Below are positions 7,257 to 16,930 of a stretch of 64,000 nt of DNA, in pieces. The notes beneath the pieces are model-generated. The model was not told the origin of the DNA and did no database searches. It saw nothing but the letters and a program-made list of their open reading frames with translations. The stretch's first letter is position 1. Each line of letters starts with the position of its first letter. This stretch comes from Methylotenera_A sp040387515 (GTDB lineage Bacteria > Pseudomonadota > Gammaproteobacteria > Burkholderiales > Methylophilaceae), in contig JAZKDP010000022.1 in assembly GCA_040387515.1 (NCBI GenBank), forward strand, positions 1 through 64,000. Direction: 5' to 3'. The translations under genes were made by a program, and so were the position numbers.

Positions 7257-8768
7257 TTAACCTAAAAACAGCTTATAGGCAGGATTCTGTGTCTCATCCC
7301 AATATGGATAATCTAAGGCTTGCAAAAATGTAGAGAATTCTTGTAATTGGTTCGGCGGTACTTGCATGCCCACAAGTACACGTCCATTATCGGCGCCATG
7401 ATTGCGATAATGGAATAAACTGATATTCCAATCGTGTCCCATCGTATCTAAAAACTTCAAAAGTGCACCTGGCTTCTCAGGAAACTCAAATCGAAATAAC
7501 ACTTCATTTTCCGCTTGAGGTGCATGCCCACCAACCAAATGACGCAAATGCAACTTTGCAACTTCATTGTCGGTTAAATCCAATACGGGCAACCCTTGCG
7601 TCTGTAAATCTTGCACCAATTGAACGACTTCAATAGGGTCAGCAATCGCCACGCCCACAAAAATATGCGCCGCAACTGGGTCAGAATAACGATAGTTAAA
7701 TTCAGTAATATTGCGGTCACCCAGCAAGCGACAAAACGTTTTAAACGCACCCGCTTTTTCAGGTATCGTCACCGCCAATACCGCCTCTCGCTTTTCACCA
7801 ATTTCCGCGCGTTCTGCAATAAAGCGTAAACGGTCAAAATTCATATTGGCACCAGAGGCAATACCCACCAATGTTTTGCCAGTGAGGTTATTGCGTTTGG
7901 CATACTCTTTAATTCCTGCTGCCGCTAACGCGCCTGCTGGCTCTAAAATACTACGCGTATCTTCAAATACATCTTTCACCGCCGCGCATATTGCATCGTT
8001 ATCGACCACAATCATTTCATCTACAAACTGTTGGCACAACTCAAAAGTATGCTCACCCACCTGCTTAACCGCCGCGCCATCAGCAAATAGACCTACTTGG
8101 TCCAACATCACGCGCTTACCCTGTTTAAGCGATTCAGACATCGCTTCCGCGTCTTTAGCCTCTACGCCAATCACTTTTATTTCTGGCCGTAGCGCTTTAA
8201 TATATGCAGCGATACCTGCAATTAAACCGCCGCCGCCCACACAGCAAAATATGGCTTCTATTGGTTCTGGGTGGCTTTGCAAAATCTCCATCGCAATCGT
8301 ACCTTGCCCGGCAATTACATCTGGGTCATCGTATGGATGCACAAAAGTCAGTTGTTCAGATCTTTCTAATTCCAGCGCATGTACATGCGCATCTGAATAG
8401 CTATCGCCAAACAACACCACCTCCGCACCACGCGCTTTAACCGCGTTAATTTTAATTAATGGTGTAGTAGTCGGCATCACAATTACTGCGCGGCAACCTA
8501 ACTTTTGTGCACTCAAAGCAACGCCTTGTGCATGGTTGCCAGCACTGGCACAAATCACCCCGCGCTTAAGTGCTTCAGCAGACAAATTCGCCATTTTGTT
8601 ATACGCACCACGCAGCTTAAACGAGAACACAGGTTGCATATCCTCACGCTTTAGCAATACGCGATTATGAATACGTGCAGATAAGCTAGGTTGAAACTCT
8701 AATGGCGTTTTTTTAGCCACATCGTAAACGTGTGAATTTTCTATTTTTTGTCTGTAATTTATCGTCAT
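7257..8768 (-). CDS. ilvA: threonine ammonia-lyase, biosynthetic
   Basis: PLP enzyme that deaminates threonine to 2-oxobutanoate, the first committed step of isoleucine synthesis. The PLP lysine is K51 in SFKLRGAYN; the glycine-rich phosphate loop VGGGGLIAG is near residue 180. Two ACT-like regulatory domains follow (about 335-410 and 425-500), marked by EKAGAFKTFCRLLG and EKPGALLKFLDTMG, so the enzyme is expected to be inhibited by isoleucine. At 503 residues it is the long biosynthetic form rather than the short catabolic TdcB. It is divergent from rpiA with about 140 bases between the starts. Confidence 0.96.
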   Translation of the reverse strand: MTINYRQKIENSHVYDVAKKTPLEFQPSLSARIHNRVLLKREDMQPVFSFKLRGAYNKMANLSAEALKRGVICASAGNHAQGVALSAQKLGCRAVIVMPTTTPLIKINAVKARGAEVVLFGDSYSDAHVHALELERSEQLTFVHPYDDPDVIAGQGTIAMEILQSHPEPIEAIFCCVGGGGLIAGIAAYIKALRPEIKVIGVEAKDAEAMSESLKQGKRVMLDQVGLFADGAAVKQVGEHTFELCQQFVDEMIVVDNDAICAAVKDVFEDTRSILEPAGALAAAGIKEYAKRNNLTGKTLVGIASGANMNFDRLRFIAERAEIGEKREAVLAVTIPEKAGAFKTFCRLLGDRNITEFNYRYSDPVAAHIFVGVAIADPIEVVQLVQDLQTQGLPVLDLTDNEVAKLHLRHLVGGHAPQAENEVLFRFEFPEKPGALLKFLDTMGHDWNISLFHYRNHGADNGRVLVGMQVPPNQLQEFSTFLQALDYPYWDETQNPAYKLFLG

Positions 8769-8908
8769 GCGCAGTTTTTAATAATGTCTAAATCGTGTGT
8801 TTATTAGGATTGTCTTTATTATAAAAGGCGCTATTTAGAAATCAAGTAGCGCAGTGTATGATATTGAATTGTTTGTATTATAAAGAAATTATTAGGGATT
8901 TAACGAAA

Positions 8909-9568
8909 ATGGCATTCACACAAGACGAATTAAAACAACAAGTAGCAAAAGCAGCAGTTGAATATGTAAAAAGCGGCATTATTGGTGTGGGTACAGGCTC
9001 AACCGCCAACTTTTTTATTGAAGAGTTAGCAAAAGTAAAACATAAGATTGATGGCGCTGTCGCCAGTTCTGAAGCTACCGCACAACGTTTACGTGGCCAT
9101 GGGATTGAAGTATTTGATTTAAACAGCGTGGACCAACTGGATATTTATGTAGATGGCGCAGATGAAATTACGGAACATTTACACATGTTAAAAGGCGGTG
9201 GTGGCGCATTAACGCGCGAAAAAATCGTGGCAGCTGTGGCTAAACAATTTATTTGTATTTGTGATGCCAGCAAATACGTACCTGTTTTGGGTAAATTTCC
9301 ACTACCGGTAGAAGTGTTGCCAATGGCTAAAAGCTATGTGGCGCGTGAATTAGTAAAATTAGGCGGCCAACCCCAATTGCGTGACTTTACTACGGACAAC
9401 GGCAATATCATTTTAGATGTGCACGGTCTAACTATTAGCGACCCGATTGCCTTTGAAGCCAAAGTAAATCAAATTGTAGGTGTAGTAACCAATGGTTTGT
9501 TTGCGGCACGTCCAGCTAATGTATTGCTTTTAGCGACAGCTGAAGGCGTTGTGACTTATAAAAAGTAA
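8909..9568 (+). CDS. rpiA: ribose-5-phosphate isomerase A
   Basis: Interconverts ribose-5-phosphate and ribulose-5-phosphate in the pentose phosphate and, in methylotrophs, ribulose monophosphate pathways. Family motifs seen are GIIGVGTGSTANFFIEEL, DLNSVDQLDIYVDGADE, MLKGGGGALTREKIVA and the KLGGQPQLRDFTTDNGN segment. The ATG at 8909 gives 219 residues, the same length as E. coli RpiA; an in-frame ATG at 8858 would add 17 residues with no family resemblance. A GGG-containing site lies a little upstream. phoU follows on the same strand after about 100 bases. Confidence 0.95.
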   Translation: MAFTQDELKQQVAKAAVEYVKSGIIGVGTGSTANFFIEELAKVKHKIDGAVASSEATAQRLRGHGIEVFDLNSVDQLDIYVDGADEITEHLHMLKGGGGALTREKIVAAVAKQFICICDASKYVPVLGKFPLPVEVLPMAKSYVARELVKLGGQPQLRDFTTDNGNIILDVHGLTISDPIAFEAKVNQIVGVVTNGLFAARPANVLLLATAEGVVTYKK

Positions 9569-9666
9569 CACTTTTGTAATATTAATATCCAATCATATTA
9601 CTGTAACAATTGTTAGCTACCATTAGTGTGGATAATATTTAGCAATGAATAACAAGGATAGTAAAC

Positions 9667-10374
9667 ATGCAATTTGAACATACCTCTAAACAATACGATG
9701 CCGAACTGGAGTCCGTTCGCGCTAAAGTGCTTGAGATGGGCGGCTTGGTTGAGCAGCAAATTGTTAACGCATTAGAAGCATTAACCAAAGCAGATATTAA
9801 ACTCGCCAAAGAAGTCATGGAAAGTGATGCACGCGTTAACTCACTTGAAGTGCAAATTGATGAAGACTGTAGCCATATTATCGCGCGCCGTCAGCCTGCA
9901 GCGGGCGACTTACGCATGGTGATGATGATGGTAAAAACCATCACCGATTTAGAGCGTATCGGTGACGAAGCGACAAAAATTGCCCGTACAGCACAACGTA
10001 TTTTTGATGAAGACCGCATGTACAAACCACGTTTTACTGAAATTAAAGCGATGGTTAAAATTGTGCGCGAGATGTTGCGTACATCATTAGACGCATTTGC
10101 ACGCTTAGATGTGAGCCAAACGGTAGAAGTGGCAAGACAAGATGAGCTGGTAGATGAGCAATTTCGCGCGGCGATGCGCCAATTGGTGATGTACATGCTG
10201 GAAGACCCACGTACGATTTCCATGTCACTAGAAGTATTATTTGTGGCAAAAGCGGTTGAACGTATTGGCGACCATGCTAAGAATATCGCTGAATATGTGG
10301 TGTATATGGTGAAAGGTAAAGATGTTCGCCATAGCAGCTTGCAAGAAATGGAACGTGAGACCTTAGAGCCTTAA
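9667..10374 (+). CDS. phoU: phosphate signalling regulator PhoU
   Basis: PhoU links the PstSCAB phosphate transporter to the PhoR/PhoB system and represses the Pho response when phosphate is ample. The 235-residue protein is all helical and holds two PhoU repeats, each with the metal-binding style E/DxxxD pattern (MVKTITDLERIGDEATKIA and VAKAVERIGDHAKNIAEYVVY). AAGGAT precedes the ATG at a normal distance. No pst, phoB or phoR gene is in the window, so this is a detached copy between rpiA and sodC. Confidence 0.95.
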   Translation: MQFEHTSKQYDAELESVRAKVLEMGGLVEQQIVNALEALTKADIKLAKEVMESDARVNSLEVQIDEDCSHIIARRQPAAGDLRMVMMMVKTITDLERIGDEATKIARTAQRIFDEDRMYKPRFTEIKAMVKIVREMLRTSLDAFARLDVSQTVEVARQDELVDEQFRAAMRQLVMYMLEDPRTISMSLEVLFVAKAVERIGDHAKNIAEYVVYMVKGKDVRHSSLQEMERETLEP

Positions 10375-10400
10375 GGCTTATTTTTGCTACCAATCCTTGG

Positions 10401-10440
10401 TTAATAAAAAAGCACCTTTATCAGGTGCTTTTTTATTAAC
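10401..10440. terminator. strong bidirectional terminator
   Basis: A near-perfect stem of about 17 bp (TTAATAAAAAAGCACC with GGTGCTTTTTTATTAA) between convergent phoU and sodC, with T-runs on both strands. Confidence 0.93.
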
Positions 10441-10447
10441 TGTCGTT

Positions 10448-10969
10448 TTATTCAATCACGCCACACAGCATGCGTTTTCCGCCACCGCCCAATGGTTTAG
10501 GATGATCAGAATGGTTGTCTCCGCCAGCATGAATCATGAGTGATTTTTTTGATAGGTCTGCTAATTTCAGTCGTGGCGCCAACACTGGCTGATTGGCTAC
10601 GCCATCGGCATTCACAAAAAGTGGTGGTAAATCGCCTAAATGTCCATTACCCCAAGGATAATCATGTTTAGCGGTTTTTTGTGGATCCAAATGCCCGCCA
10701 GCGGCCAAACCCGCTACTTTTTGCCCGTCCTTTTCCAGCGCATTACAACTGGGATTTTCATGCACATGAAAGCCATATGATCCAGACTTTAATCCTGCAA
10801 GATCAGGTGTAAAAACCAATCCATATTTCGATTCAGTCACAACTACTTGGCCAGCTTTTGCACCAACAACTGACTCATCAATAAAGTTAATTGGGATGGT
10901 AAAGCTGTTACCAGCTATTGATAAAGTGGAGTAAGAAAAAAACAATATTAAGGTGTGTAGCGCTTTCAT
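10448..10969 (-). CDS. sodC: periplasmic Cu/Zn superoxide dismutase
   Basis: Converts superoxide to hydrogen peroxide and oxygen in the periplasm. A signal peptide precedes about 150 mature residues. Copper and zinc ligands appear in GFHVHENPSC, GGHLDPQ and the MIHAGGDNHSDHP segment, and the disulfide partner cysteine is in MLCGVIE at the end. The ATG at 10969 was chosen because it opens directly into the signal peptide and AGGA lies upstream; in-frame codons further upstream would put a charged stretch in front of the signal. Length is normal for bacterial SodC (173 residues). Confidence 0.93.
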   Translation of the reverse strand: MKALHTLILFFSYSTLSIAGNSFTIPINFIDESVVGAKAGQVVVTESKYGLVFTPDLAGLKSGSYGFHVHENPSCNALEKDGQKVAGLAAGGHLDPQKTAKHDYPWGNGHLGDLPPLFVNADGVANQPVLAPRLKLADLSKKSLMIHAGGDNHSDHPKPLGGGGKRMLCGVIE

Positions 10970-11142
10970 ATAGTGTCCTAATTTTATAAATACCCAGCTT
11001 CGGCTGTGAAATGTGAAAAACGTTCTATTTCTTAAAACAATTAACATTTGTAATAATGATCACACGAAATGTGTATCACCATCAATTTTTTTAGCACAAA
11101 CTTAATCATTAAACTCAGCCAAAATGTGTTGATTAAAAACAG

Positions 11143-13095
11143 TTAAGTTTCCAGCCAGTACGTACCAAGTGGCGGGATGCTAAACGTTGAAGCGGATAAA
11201 TCAATTGCATCATCTGAAAGCAAATCTTTTACCGAGTCATGCTGCAATAAACCAAGCTTACGTAAACCATCAATATTGCATGACTGCTCTGTATGGTCAA
11301 AGTTACAAATCACTAGCACGCGCGGATATCTTCCTGCGCCATCAAACCGCACAAAACAAAACAAATGTGGATTATCCAGCGCAATTAACTCACGATTATT
11401 ATGATCAGCAAATGCGGTAATTTCTTTTCTAGTCGCAATCATCTTTTTTAGTCCAGAAAAAATGCGCTGTTCAATGGTGCCTTTTTCGTTGCGTAGCTCA
11501 CTTCGTTGCCAATCCATTGTTTGGCGATGAATCCAGCGATTATCATTTTTTTTATAATCATCCTCTAGATAGGCCTGATCGTTTAGCGTGCCAATCGCAT
11601 CGCCATAATAAATCAACGGTATGCCGCCAAAAGCCAAAATGACGCCATGCAGCAGCAAAATAGTATCAATACTGCGGTTAATTGCATCGGCATCATTGTG
11701 TTCTATCGCCACCTCTAATCCTGCCAGTGATGCGAGCGAACCCGCAATACGTGCATCGCCATTCTTTATATTAGTACCAAAAGCAATCCCTTTGGCGGCA
11801 GAAGTTGCAGATTGCCCCGTATAGTAATTTAGTAAAAACTGACGGTGTAATGCCGGTTCATAACCAGCGAGGCGAATGTCATTGTCATCAAACCCCAAAC
11901 CAATATCATCATGGCAACGCACGTAATTAAGCCATGTTGCACGCTCTAATTTGTCTGGAATCGACCGAATCGCGCGATTAAGTAACATGGCATTTTTGGT
12001 AGCGACAGCTTCCCAAAGCAAAGCCATTAATGTCGCGTTATAAGCAATTTCGCACTCTTTGGCATTAATCGCGTCTTCGCCGAAATATTTAATCACTTCA
12101 ACTGGCGCTACAATCGCCTCAGCAATAAATAAAACGCCGGGTGCTGTTACTTGGCAGCAATCTTTCATCAACTGTAATATCAAGTGTGCTTCGCGTTCAT
12201 TCTGGCAGGTGCTGCCAATTTTTTTCCATAAAAATGCTACAGCATCCAGCCGGATGATATCCGCACCGTGATTAGCCCAATATAAAATAATGTCCACCAT
12301 TTCAATAAAAACGGTGGGATTTTGATAATTTAAATCCCACTGATAATCATTGAAAACGGTCATCACCCACTTGCCCATTTCCGCGTTCCAGGTAAAGTTG
12401 CCCGGTGCGTTTTCTGGAAATACCTCTGGCATGGTTTCTTCATACAAATCGGGCATGCTACGGTCATCAAACACATAATAATAATCTTGGTATTTTTTGT
12501 CTCCGGCACTCGCTTGAAGCGCCCAAGCATGCTCGTCTGACGTATGATTCATCACCACATCCAACACTAGCAATGTATCGCGTTTTTTAAGATTAGCCGC
12601 CAGCGCATCTAAATCTTCAACCGTACCGATATCTGCATTAATTTTTCTAAAATCGCGCACCGCATAACCGCCGTCACTTTTACCTTTTGGGCAATCTAAA
12701 ATCGGCATAATGTGCAGCATATTAATACCAAGCTCTTGCAGGTAACCCAGTCTTTTATCCAAGCCTTTTAGATCACCAGAAAATTCTCTGCAATAAATTG
12801 CGTAGCCTACCCATTGCTGACTTAAAAACCAGTTGTGATTTTTTTCGCGCGCTAGATCAAGCTGTCGAAGCTCTTCTGAGCGCACAATGTATGAACGTGT
12901 GAGTATTCTAACTAATTGATGTAGCTGTGATTTGAAGTCTTCGCGATGGCCGTATAACTGATGAAATAGTGAATAAATGGCATAAAAGTTTGCGCCTAAA
13001 CGCGTATAAAAATATTGCAGATTTTTATCTTTAATTTCGACTTCAATTTCGGTCAAAATGTCGTTTAATAACGAATGCGAAACTTGTTCATACAT
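11143..13095 (-). CDS. ams: amylosucrase
   Basis: A 650-residue GH13 enzyme that transfers the glucosyl part of sucrose onto a growing alpha-glucan and releases fructose; it may also act in sucrose breakdown. It has the helical N-domain of amylosucrases, then the (beta/alpha)8 barrel with DVVMNHTSDEH, the nucleophile Asp in ADIIRLDAVAFLWKK, the acid/base Glu in VLFIAEAI and the transition-state Asp in YVRCHDDIGLGFD. The start at 13095 has AGGA upstream. It lies 12 bases after the sucrose-phosphate synthase gene and is the last gene of the sucrose operon. The alternative, sucrose phosphorylase, is shorter and lacks the N-domain. Confidence 0.93.
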   Translation of the reverse strand: MYEQVSHSLLNDILTEIEVEIKDKNLQYFYTRLGANFYAIYSLFHQLYGHREDFKSQLHQLVRILTRSYIVRSEELRQLDLAREKNHNWFLSQQWVGYAIYCREFSGDLKGLDKRLGYLQELGINMLHIMPILDCPKGKSDGGYAVRDFRKINADIGTVEDLDALAANLKKRDTLLVLDVVMNHTSDEHAWALQASAGDKKYQDYYYVFDDRSMPDLYEETMPEVFPENAPGNFTWNAEMGKWVMTVFNDYQWDLNYQNPTVFIEMVDIILYWANHGADIIRLDAVAFLWKKIGSTCQNEREAHLILQLMKDCCQVTAPGVLFIAEAIVAPVEVIKYFGEDAINAKECEIAYNATLMALLWEAVATKNAMLLNRAIRSIPDKLERATWLNYVRCHDDIGLGFDDNDIRLAGYEPALHRQFLLNYYTGQSATSAAKGIAFGTNIKNGDARIAGSLASLAGLEVAIEHNDADAINRSIDTILLLHGVILAFGGIPLIYYGDAIGTLNDQAYLEDDYKKNDNRWIHRQTMDWQRSELRNEKGTIEQRIFSGLKKMIATRKEITAFADHNNRELIALDNPHLFCFVRFDGAGRYPRVLVICNFDHTEQSCNIDGLRKLGLLQHDSVKDLLSDDAIDLSASTFSIPPLGTYWLET

Positions 13096-13106
13096 AAACT
13101 TATGTC

Positions 13107-15278
13107 CTATTTCACTACAATAGAAGACTGTAATCCATAATGCGCTAGTCCTTCTAAAATGCCAGCCGCATAATGTTCCGAGGCAAAATAGATATGCTCG
13201 TTATGGCGTAACTTTTCTAGCTCCTGACTGTAATTACCCACCACAATCGCACGCGTATCGCCAATTAGCATTTCAATATCATTACCAGAATCGCCCGCCA
13301 CCACAAAGTTTTCCAGTGGCAAACCCCATTTGTAAGACAAATAGCGCACGGCATGACCTTTAGAAGCGCGTACTGGCAATACATCTAAAAACTCCTCATG
13401 CGAATAAATAAGCTGGGCGTGTAAATTGAATTGGCGCAGATGGTTTTTAATGTCACTCAAAGACGGCATTACTGCTGGTTTTGCGATATAGCTTAATTTA
13501 AATTCGCGCTGATTTTCAGGTGCCTGCAAGGTTAAGCCTGGGAAATGCGCTAACGCTTTTTCAAGCGCATCTTTTCGCCACATGTATCGAATATGTGCGG
13601 ACCAGCCGGTATCTGGCACTAATTTTTTACCATAATGAATCTCAGAACCGACAGAAGTAATCAACACATCCGGTATGTTAACCTGATTTTTTTTGAGTAT
13701 TTCCACTGCACTTTCAAGCGACCTTCCCGTCGCCACACCAAAAACACAGTGTGCTTTATTTTTATCTATCCAGCCTGTTAAATCTTTAAGCGTTTTTTTA
13801 TTACCCACCAGCGTATTATCAATATCACTAATAAGCGCCGTGCTGGCTAGCGGTATACGCGATTTCTCTACACTTAAATTTAAAGCCTGTTGACGACGCA
13901 AGCGCTTTTGATCGCGACGTAACAATCGGCTGACTTCTTTCATGTATTTATCCACATGCGCAGCCCAGCTATAATGCCGCCAAACGCCAGCCAAGCCGCT
14001 AGTTGCCCATTTACGCCAGCGTTTTTTGTCTGCTAGTACATACAATAGACCATCCGCAATCGCGCTACTGTCCAATGTATCAACAATCACACCATTGCGA
14101 CAATTGTCCAATATATCGCGCGGGCCACCATCATCTGGCGCCACAAAAGGTAAACCACTGGCGGCAGCTTCTATCAAGGTTAAGCCAAAGGGTTCGGTAA
14201 AAGCTGGATTAACGAATACGCCACGACGCCTTGCCGCTAATCGATACAACTCTGGTACATCATCTTGCGCGACAAATTTTGGAATCGCCACTTTGCCCCA
14301 TAAATCGTATCGATCTAAATCGAACAATAGTTGCGTCATGACTTTTTGCTGCGACGCTTCTAAACCTCTAATATCTTCGCGCTCACCCGCCACAATCAAT
14401 AAATTAGCCGCTGCCTGCAATGCTGGACTGTTGCCATAAGCTTCAATTAAGCCACGTATGTTTTTACGCACATCTGGTCGACTCATGGCAAAAATAAGTG
14501 GTTTTTCAGGATCTGCTAAATAACTATCAATTTTTTGCTGTATCGGTGTTTGTTGTTTGGAGCGACTAGGCGGAAAAAATCTTGACGTATCCGTGCCCGG
14601 CGGAATCACACTGAATCGTGATTGGTTAAAATTATTGTACATGCCATATTGCTGCTCAATTTCTTGCTTGGTGCTGGTCACAATCAATGATGCGTGCTGA
14701 ATAATATCTTCTTCAACGGCAATGCGGCGTTCAAAATTAAATTGCTTTTCAATGGCCGATATTTTCCTGCCGCTCGCCATCAATCGATCACGTTTAGGGC
14801 GTCCAAGCGAATGGCCAGTATGTATTTGCGGTATACCGAGTAACAATGATAATTGCTGCCCTACATAGCCAGCATCTGCATAATGCGTATGGATTAAATC
14901 GGGAATCCTGGCCTGTTGTCTTAGGAAATGTAACGCTTTATCGACTACTTGATCTAAATGTGGCCACAACACTTCTTTTCTTAAATAGCGCTTCGGCCCA
15001 CAACGCAATCGTATAATGCGCGCGCCTGGGTCTAGCGGCTCTTCTGTTACGGCATATTCTGTAGAAAGGCTCTTATCTTCAATTAACCTGGTAAGTAAAT
15101 CTACTTTATCCACGCCTTTATGTTTTGCCAGCGCGCGCGCTAATTCCACCACATAAGTGACTTGTCCGCCTGTATCGGCATCCTTTCCCAGTTCCAAATC
15201 ATTCGCACGAATCAATCCGTGCATGCTAATCATCAACACATAGATGGGATTTTCAGATTTTTCTTCTTGTTTATTCAA
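13107..15278 (-). CDS. sucrose-phosphate synthase fused to sucrose-phosphate phosphatase
   Basis: A two-domain enzyme that makes sucrose from UDP-glucose and fructose-6-phosphate and then removes the phosphate. Residues to about 440 form a GT4 glycosyltransferase (MISMHGLIRANDLELGKDADTGGQ start, HTHYADAGYV, and the FTEPFGLTLIEAAASGLP nucleotide-sugar motif). The last 245 residues are a HAD phosphatase of the SPP type with the DIDNT nucleophile motif and VVAGDSGNDIEML. Start choice is uncertain: TTG at 15278 just after the fructokinase stop gives 723 residues and fits a tight operon; ATG at 15233 is the alternative. An in-frame extension further upstream overlaps fructokinase and is unlikely. 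Both activities in one chain resemble plant and cyanobacterial SPS. Confidence 0.88.
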   Translation of the reverse strand: MNKQEEKSENPIYVLMISMHGLIRANDLELGKDADTGGQVTYVVELARALAKHKGVDKVDLLTRLIEDKSLSTEYAVTEEPLDPGARIIRLRCGPKRYLRKEVLWPHLDQVVDKALHFLRQQARIPDLIHTHYADAGYVGQQLSLLLGIPQIHTGHSLGRPKRDRLMASGRKISAIEKQFNFERRIAVEEDIIQHASLIVTSTKQEIEQQYGMYNNFNQSRFSVIPPGTDTSRFFPPSRSKQQTPIQQKIDSYLADPEKPLIFAMSRPDVRKNIRGLIEAYGNSPALQAAANLLIVAGEREDIRGLEASQQKVMTQLLFDLDRYDLWGKVAIPKFVAQDDVPELYRLAARRRGVFVNPAFTEPFGLTLIEAAASGLPFVAPDDGGPRDILDNCRNGVIVDTLDSSAIADGLLYVLADKKRWRKWATSGLAGVWRHYSWAAHVDKYMKEVSRLLRRDQKRLRRQQALNLSVEKSRIPLASTALISDIDNTLVGNKKTLKDLTGWIDKNKAHCVFGVATGRSLESAVEILKKNQVNIPDVLITSVGSEIHYGKKLVPDTGWSAHIRYMWRKDALEKALAHFPGLTLQAPENQREFKLSYIAKPAVMPSLSDIKNHLRQFNLHAQLIYSHEEFLDVLPVRASKGHAVRYLSYKWGLPLENFVVAGDSGNDIEMLIGDTRAIVVGNYSQELEKLRHNEHIYFASEHYAAGILEGLAHYGLQSSIVVK

Positions 15279-15291
15279 AGTATGATTTAAC

Positions 15292-16221
15292 TTATAGCTT
15301 CCAGTGATTAATAAAAGGCGTGTAAAAGTCAGTATCTGTTGGCGCACCGCCACGAATGCCGCAGATTGCACTAGCAAACTCATTCGCACGATCAATCATA
15401 GTGGCATGATCCCAATTTAGTGTGTTAGCTACCATACAGACGGCGGAAAATGCATCTCCCGCACCAACCGTATCGATCAGTGGCACTTGCGTTGTTGATA
15501 CCGCTTTAGTTTCGATTACCTTTTCACCTGCTACCATCCACGCACCCTGCGCACCAGCAGTGACAATGATTTGTTCAATACCAAACTCGGCCGCTAATTG
15601 TTTGGCACTATCATGCTTATGGGTGGAGTCAATTTTGAAGTATTTAGCAATAATCACTAGTTCTTCTTCGTTCAGCTTAACGATATCGCTGCGTAAAAGA
15701 GAGCGTTTAATCGTATGCTTATTGTAAAAAGGTGCGCGCAGGTTAACGTCTAAAAAGCGTGGACATTTACCATCTTCTAAAAATTTATCCAGCGCCAGTC
15801 TGGACGGCATACTACGCTGTGCTAAGGTGCCAAAATAAACCATTTCGGGCTTAAGTGACATTGTCACCATGTGCGTAATGCCTGCATGAATATGGTCATA
15901 TGCTTGATTTTCTAATATCTCAAACTGATGACCGTCACTGGTCATTTTTACTTTTACTTGCCCTGTCGGATACTTAGCATCAATTTGCAGACCAGAAACA
16001 TCCATTTTTAATCGCTGCATTTCTTGCAAAAATTGGGTGCGTAATGCGTCATGGCCAGTTCTGGTAATCATCACCGGATGCAAACCAAATGCCTGCAGAT
16101 GGCGCGCCACATTAAATGGCGCACCACCCAAAACCGTTTGATCAGGAAAGATATCCGCTAATACTTCCCCAAATACGCCAATGACTTTTTTTGACTTGGT
16201 ATGAATTCCGTTTGATGACAA
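15292..16221 (-). CDS. fructokinase (PfkB family)
   Basis: ATP-dependent sugar kinase expected to phosphorylate fructose released by amylosucrase. The 309-residue protein has the PfkB pattern: VLGGAPFNVARHLQAFG substrate loop near residue 30 and the catalytic/anion-hole motif DTVGAGDAFSAV near 250. The start is TTG at 16221, supported by AAAGGA seven bases upstream; no better ATG is available. The stop lies only 13 bases before the preferred start of the next gene. Substrate is assigned by its place as first gene of the sucrose cluster, where methylotrophs carry a fructokinase; the sequence alone only says PfkB sugar kinase. Confidence 0.86.
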   Translation of the reverse strand: MSSNGIHTKSKKVIGVFGEVLADIFPDQTVLGGAPFNVARHLQAFGLHPVMITRTGHDALRTQFLQEMQRLKMDVSGLQIDAKYPTGQVKVKMTSDGHQFEILENQAYDHIHAGITHMVTMSLKPEMVYFGTLAQRSMPSRLALDKFLEDGKCPRFLDVNLRAPFYNKHTIKRSLLRSDIVKLNEEELVIIAKYFKIDSTHKHDSAKQLAAEFGIEQIIVTAGAQGAWMVAGEKVIETKAVSTTQVPLIDTVGAGDAFSAVCMVANTLNWDHATMIDRANEFASAICGIRGGAPTDTDFYTPFINHWKL

Positions 16222-16317
16222 TGTCGTTCCTTTGCTAATGGCATGACGTAAGTGACATGGTTGAGCGTTAAACAGCGCTTTAATGCTTTGTATTTAAAGT
16301 AGATTAATTACTAAATG

Positions 16318-16821
16318 CTATAAATCTGTTAATGGAATTAAACCTGCATTAATATCTTTGCTATTAATTTGTGATGACAGCAATGCCAAACTTTGCGTTA
16401 AAGTTTCCAGCATATCGACATCTAAACGATCAAGCGCATCTCTTAGCACGCCTCTAGGTGATTGTGGCGCGTTTTTAATGATGGCCAAACCCTGCTCTGT
16501 GAGCGACAAGCGCACAACACGCTGATCCGTTGTTTCGCGCTTTTTGACAATCAGCATTTTTTTAACTAATTTTTCGATTAAATTACTTGCTGTCGATTGA
16601 TGAATCGCTAAATTAGTCGCTAACTCAGACACTTTTAAATCGGGTGCTTTATGCAGTTCGTAAAGCACCCAAAGCTGAGAGCTGCTGATGCCACAAGCAG
16701 ATTCTGTATCGCTTAAATGTTTCTTAACCGAGCTAAAAATCACCCGAAAATGCTGTAAAGAGGCATTGGCTAATTTGGCCTGTAACTCTTGGTTTACTAA
16801 AAGTACTGGGGTTTCAGTCAT
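16318..16821 (-). CDS. MarR-family transcriptional regulator
   Basis: A 167-residue dimeric winged-helix repressor. The DNA-binding part is clear: LKVSELATNLAIHQSTASNLIEKLVKKMLIVKKRETTDQRVVRLSLTEQG spans the recognition helix and the wing (quoted only to locate the region at about residues 75-124; key residues are HQSTASNLIEKL and DQRVV). It lies 96 bases upstream of fructokinase on the same strand, so it may be part of the sucrose transcription unit or control it. A long inverted repeat 110-146 bases upstream of its start is a good candidate for its operator. In other methylotrophs a MarR-type protein (EctR) governs osmoprotectant genes, so a parallel role is plausible but unproven. Confidence 0.85.
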   Translation of the reverse strand: MTETPVLLVNQELQAKLANASLQHFRVIFSSVKKHLSDTESACGISSSQLWVLYELHKAPDLKVSELATNLAIHQSTASNLIEKLVKKMLIVKKRETTDQRVVRLSLTEQGLAIIKNAPQSPRGVLRDALDRLDVDMLETLTQSLALLSSQINSKDINAGLIPLTDL

Positions 16822-16930
16822 ATTTTAAGACACACGAAAATTGAAATATTTACTCACAAAGTTGAACGCCGAAAATTTACGTTTGAATCAGTGTTAACTT
16901 CATTTAACTAAAATTTAGTCTACCCCAGCA

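Noticed and set aside
7711..8400. Long open frame on the plus strand opposite ilvA
   Set aside because: It is fully antisense to a clear threonine ammonia-lyase, has no family resemblance and composition of a shadow frame. The same holds for antisense frames over dapF (23955-24617), ntrY (37825-38484), ntrX (38979-39584) and kdsD (54932-55555).
9569..9666. Possible Pho box upstream of phoU
   Set aside because: CTGTAACA and TGTAAT occur, but the two 11-base direct repeats expected for PhoB are not spaced correctly.
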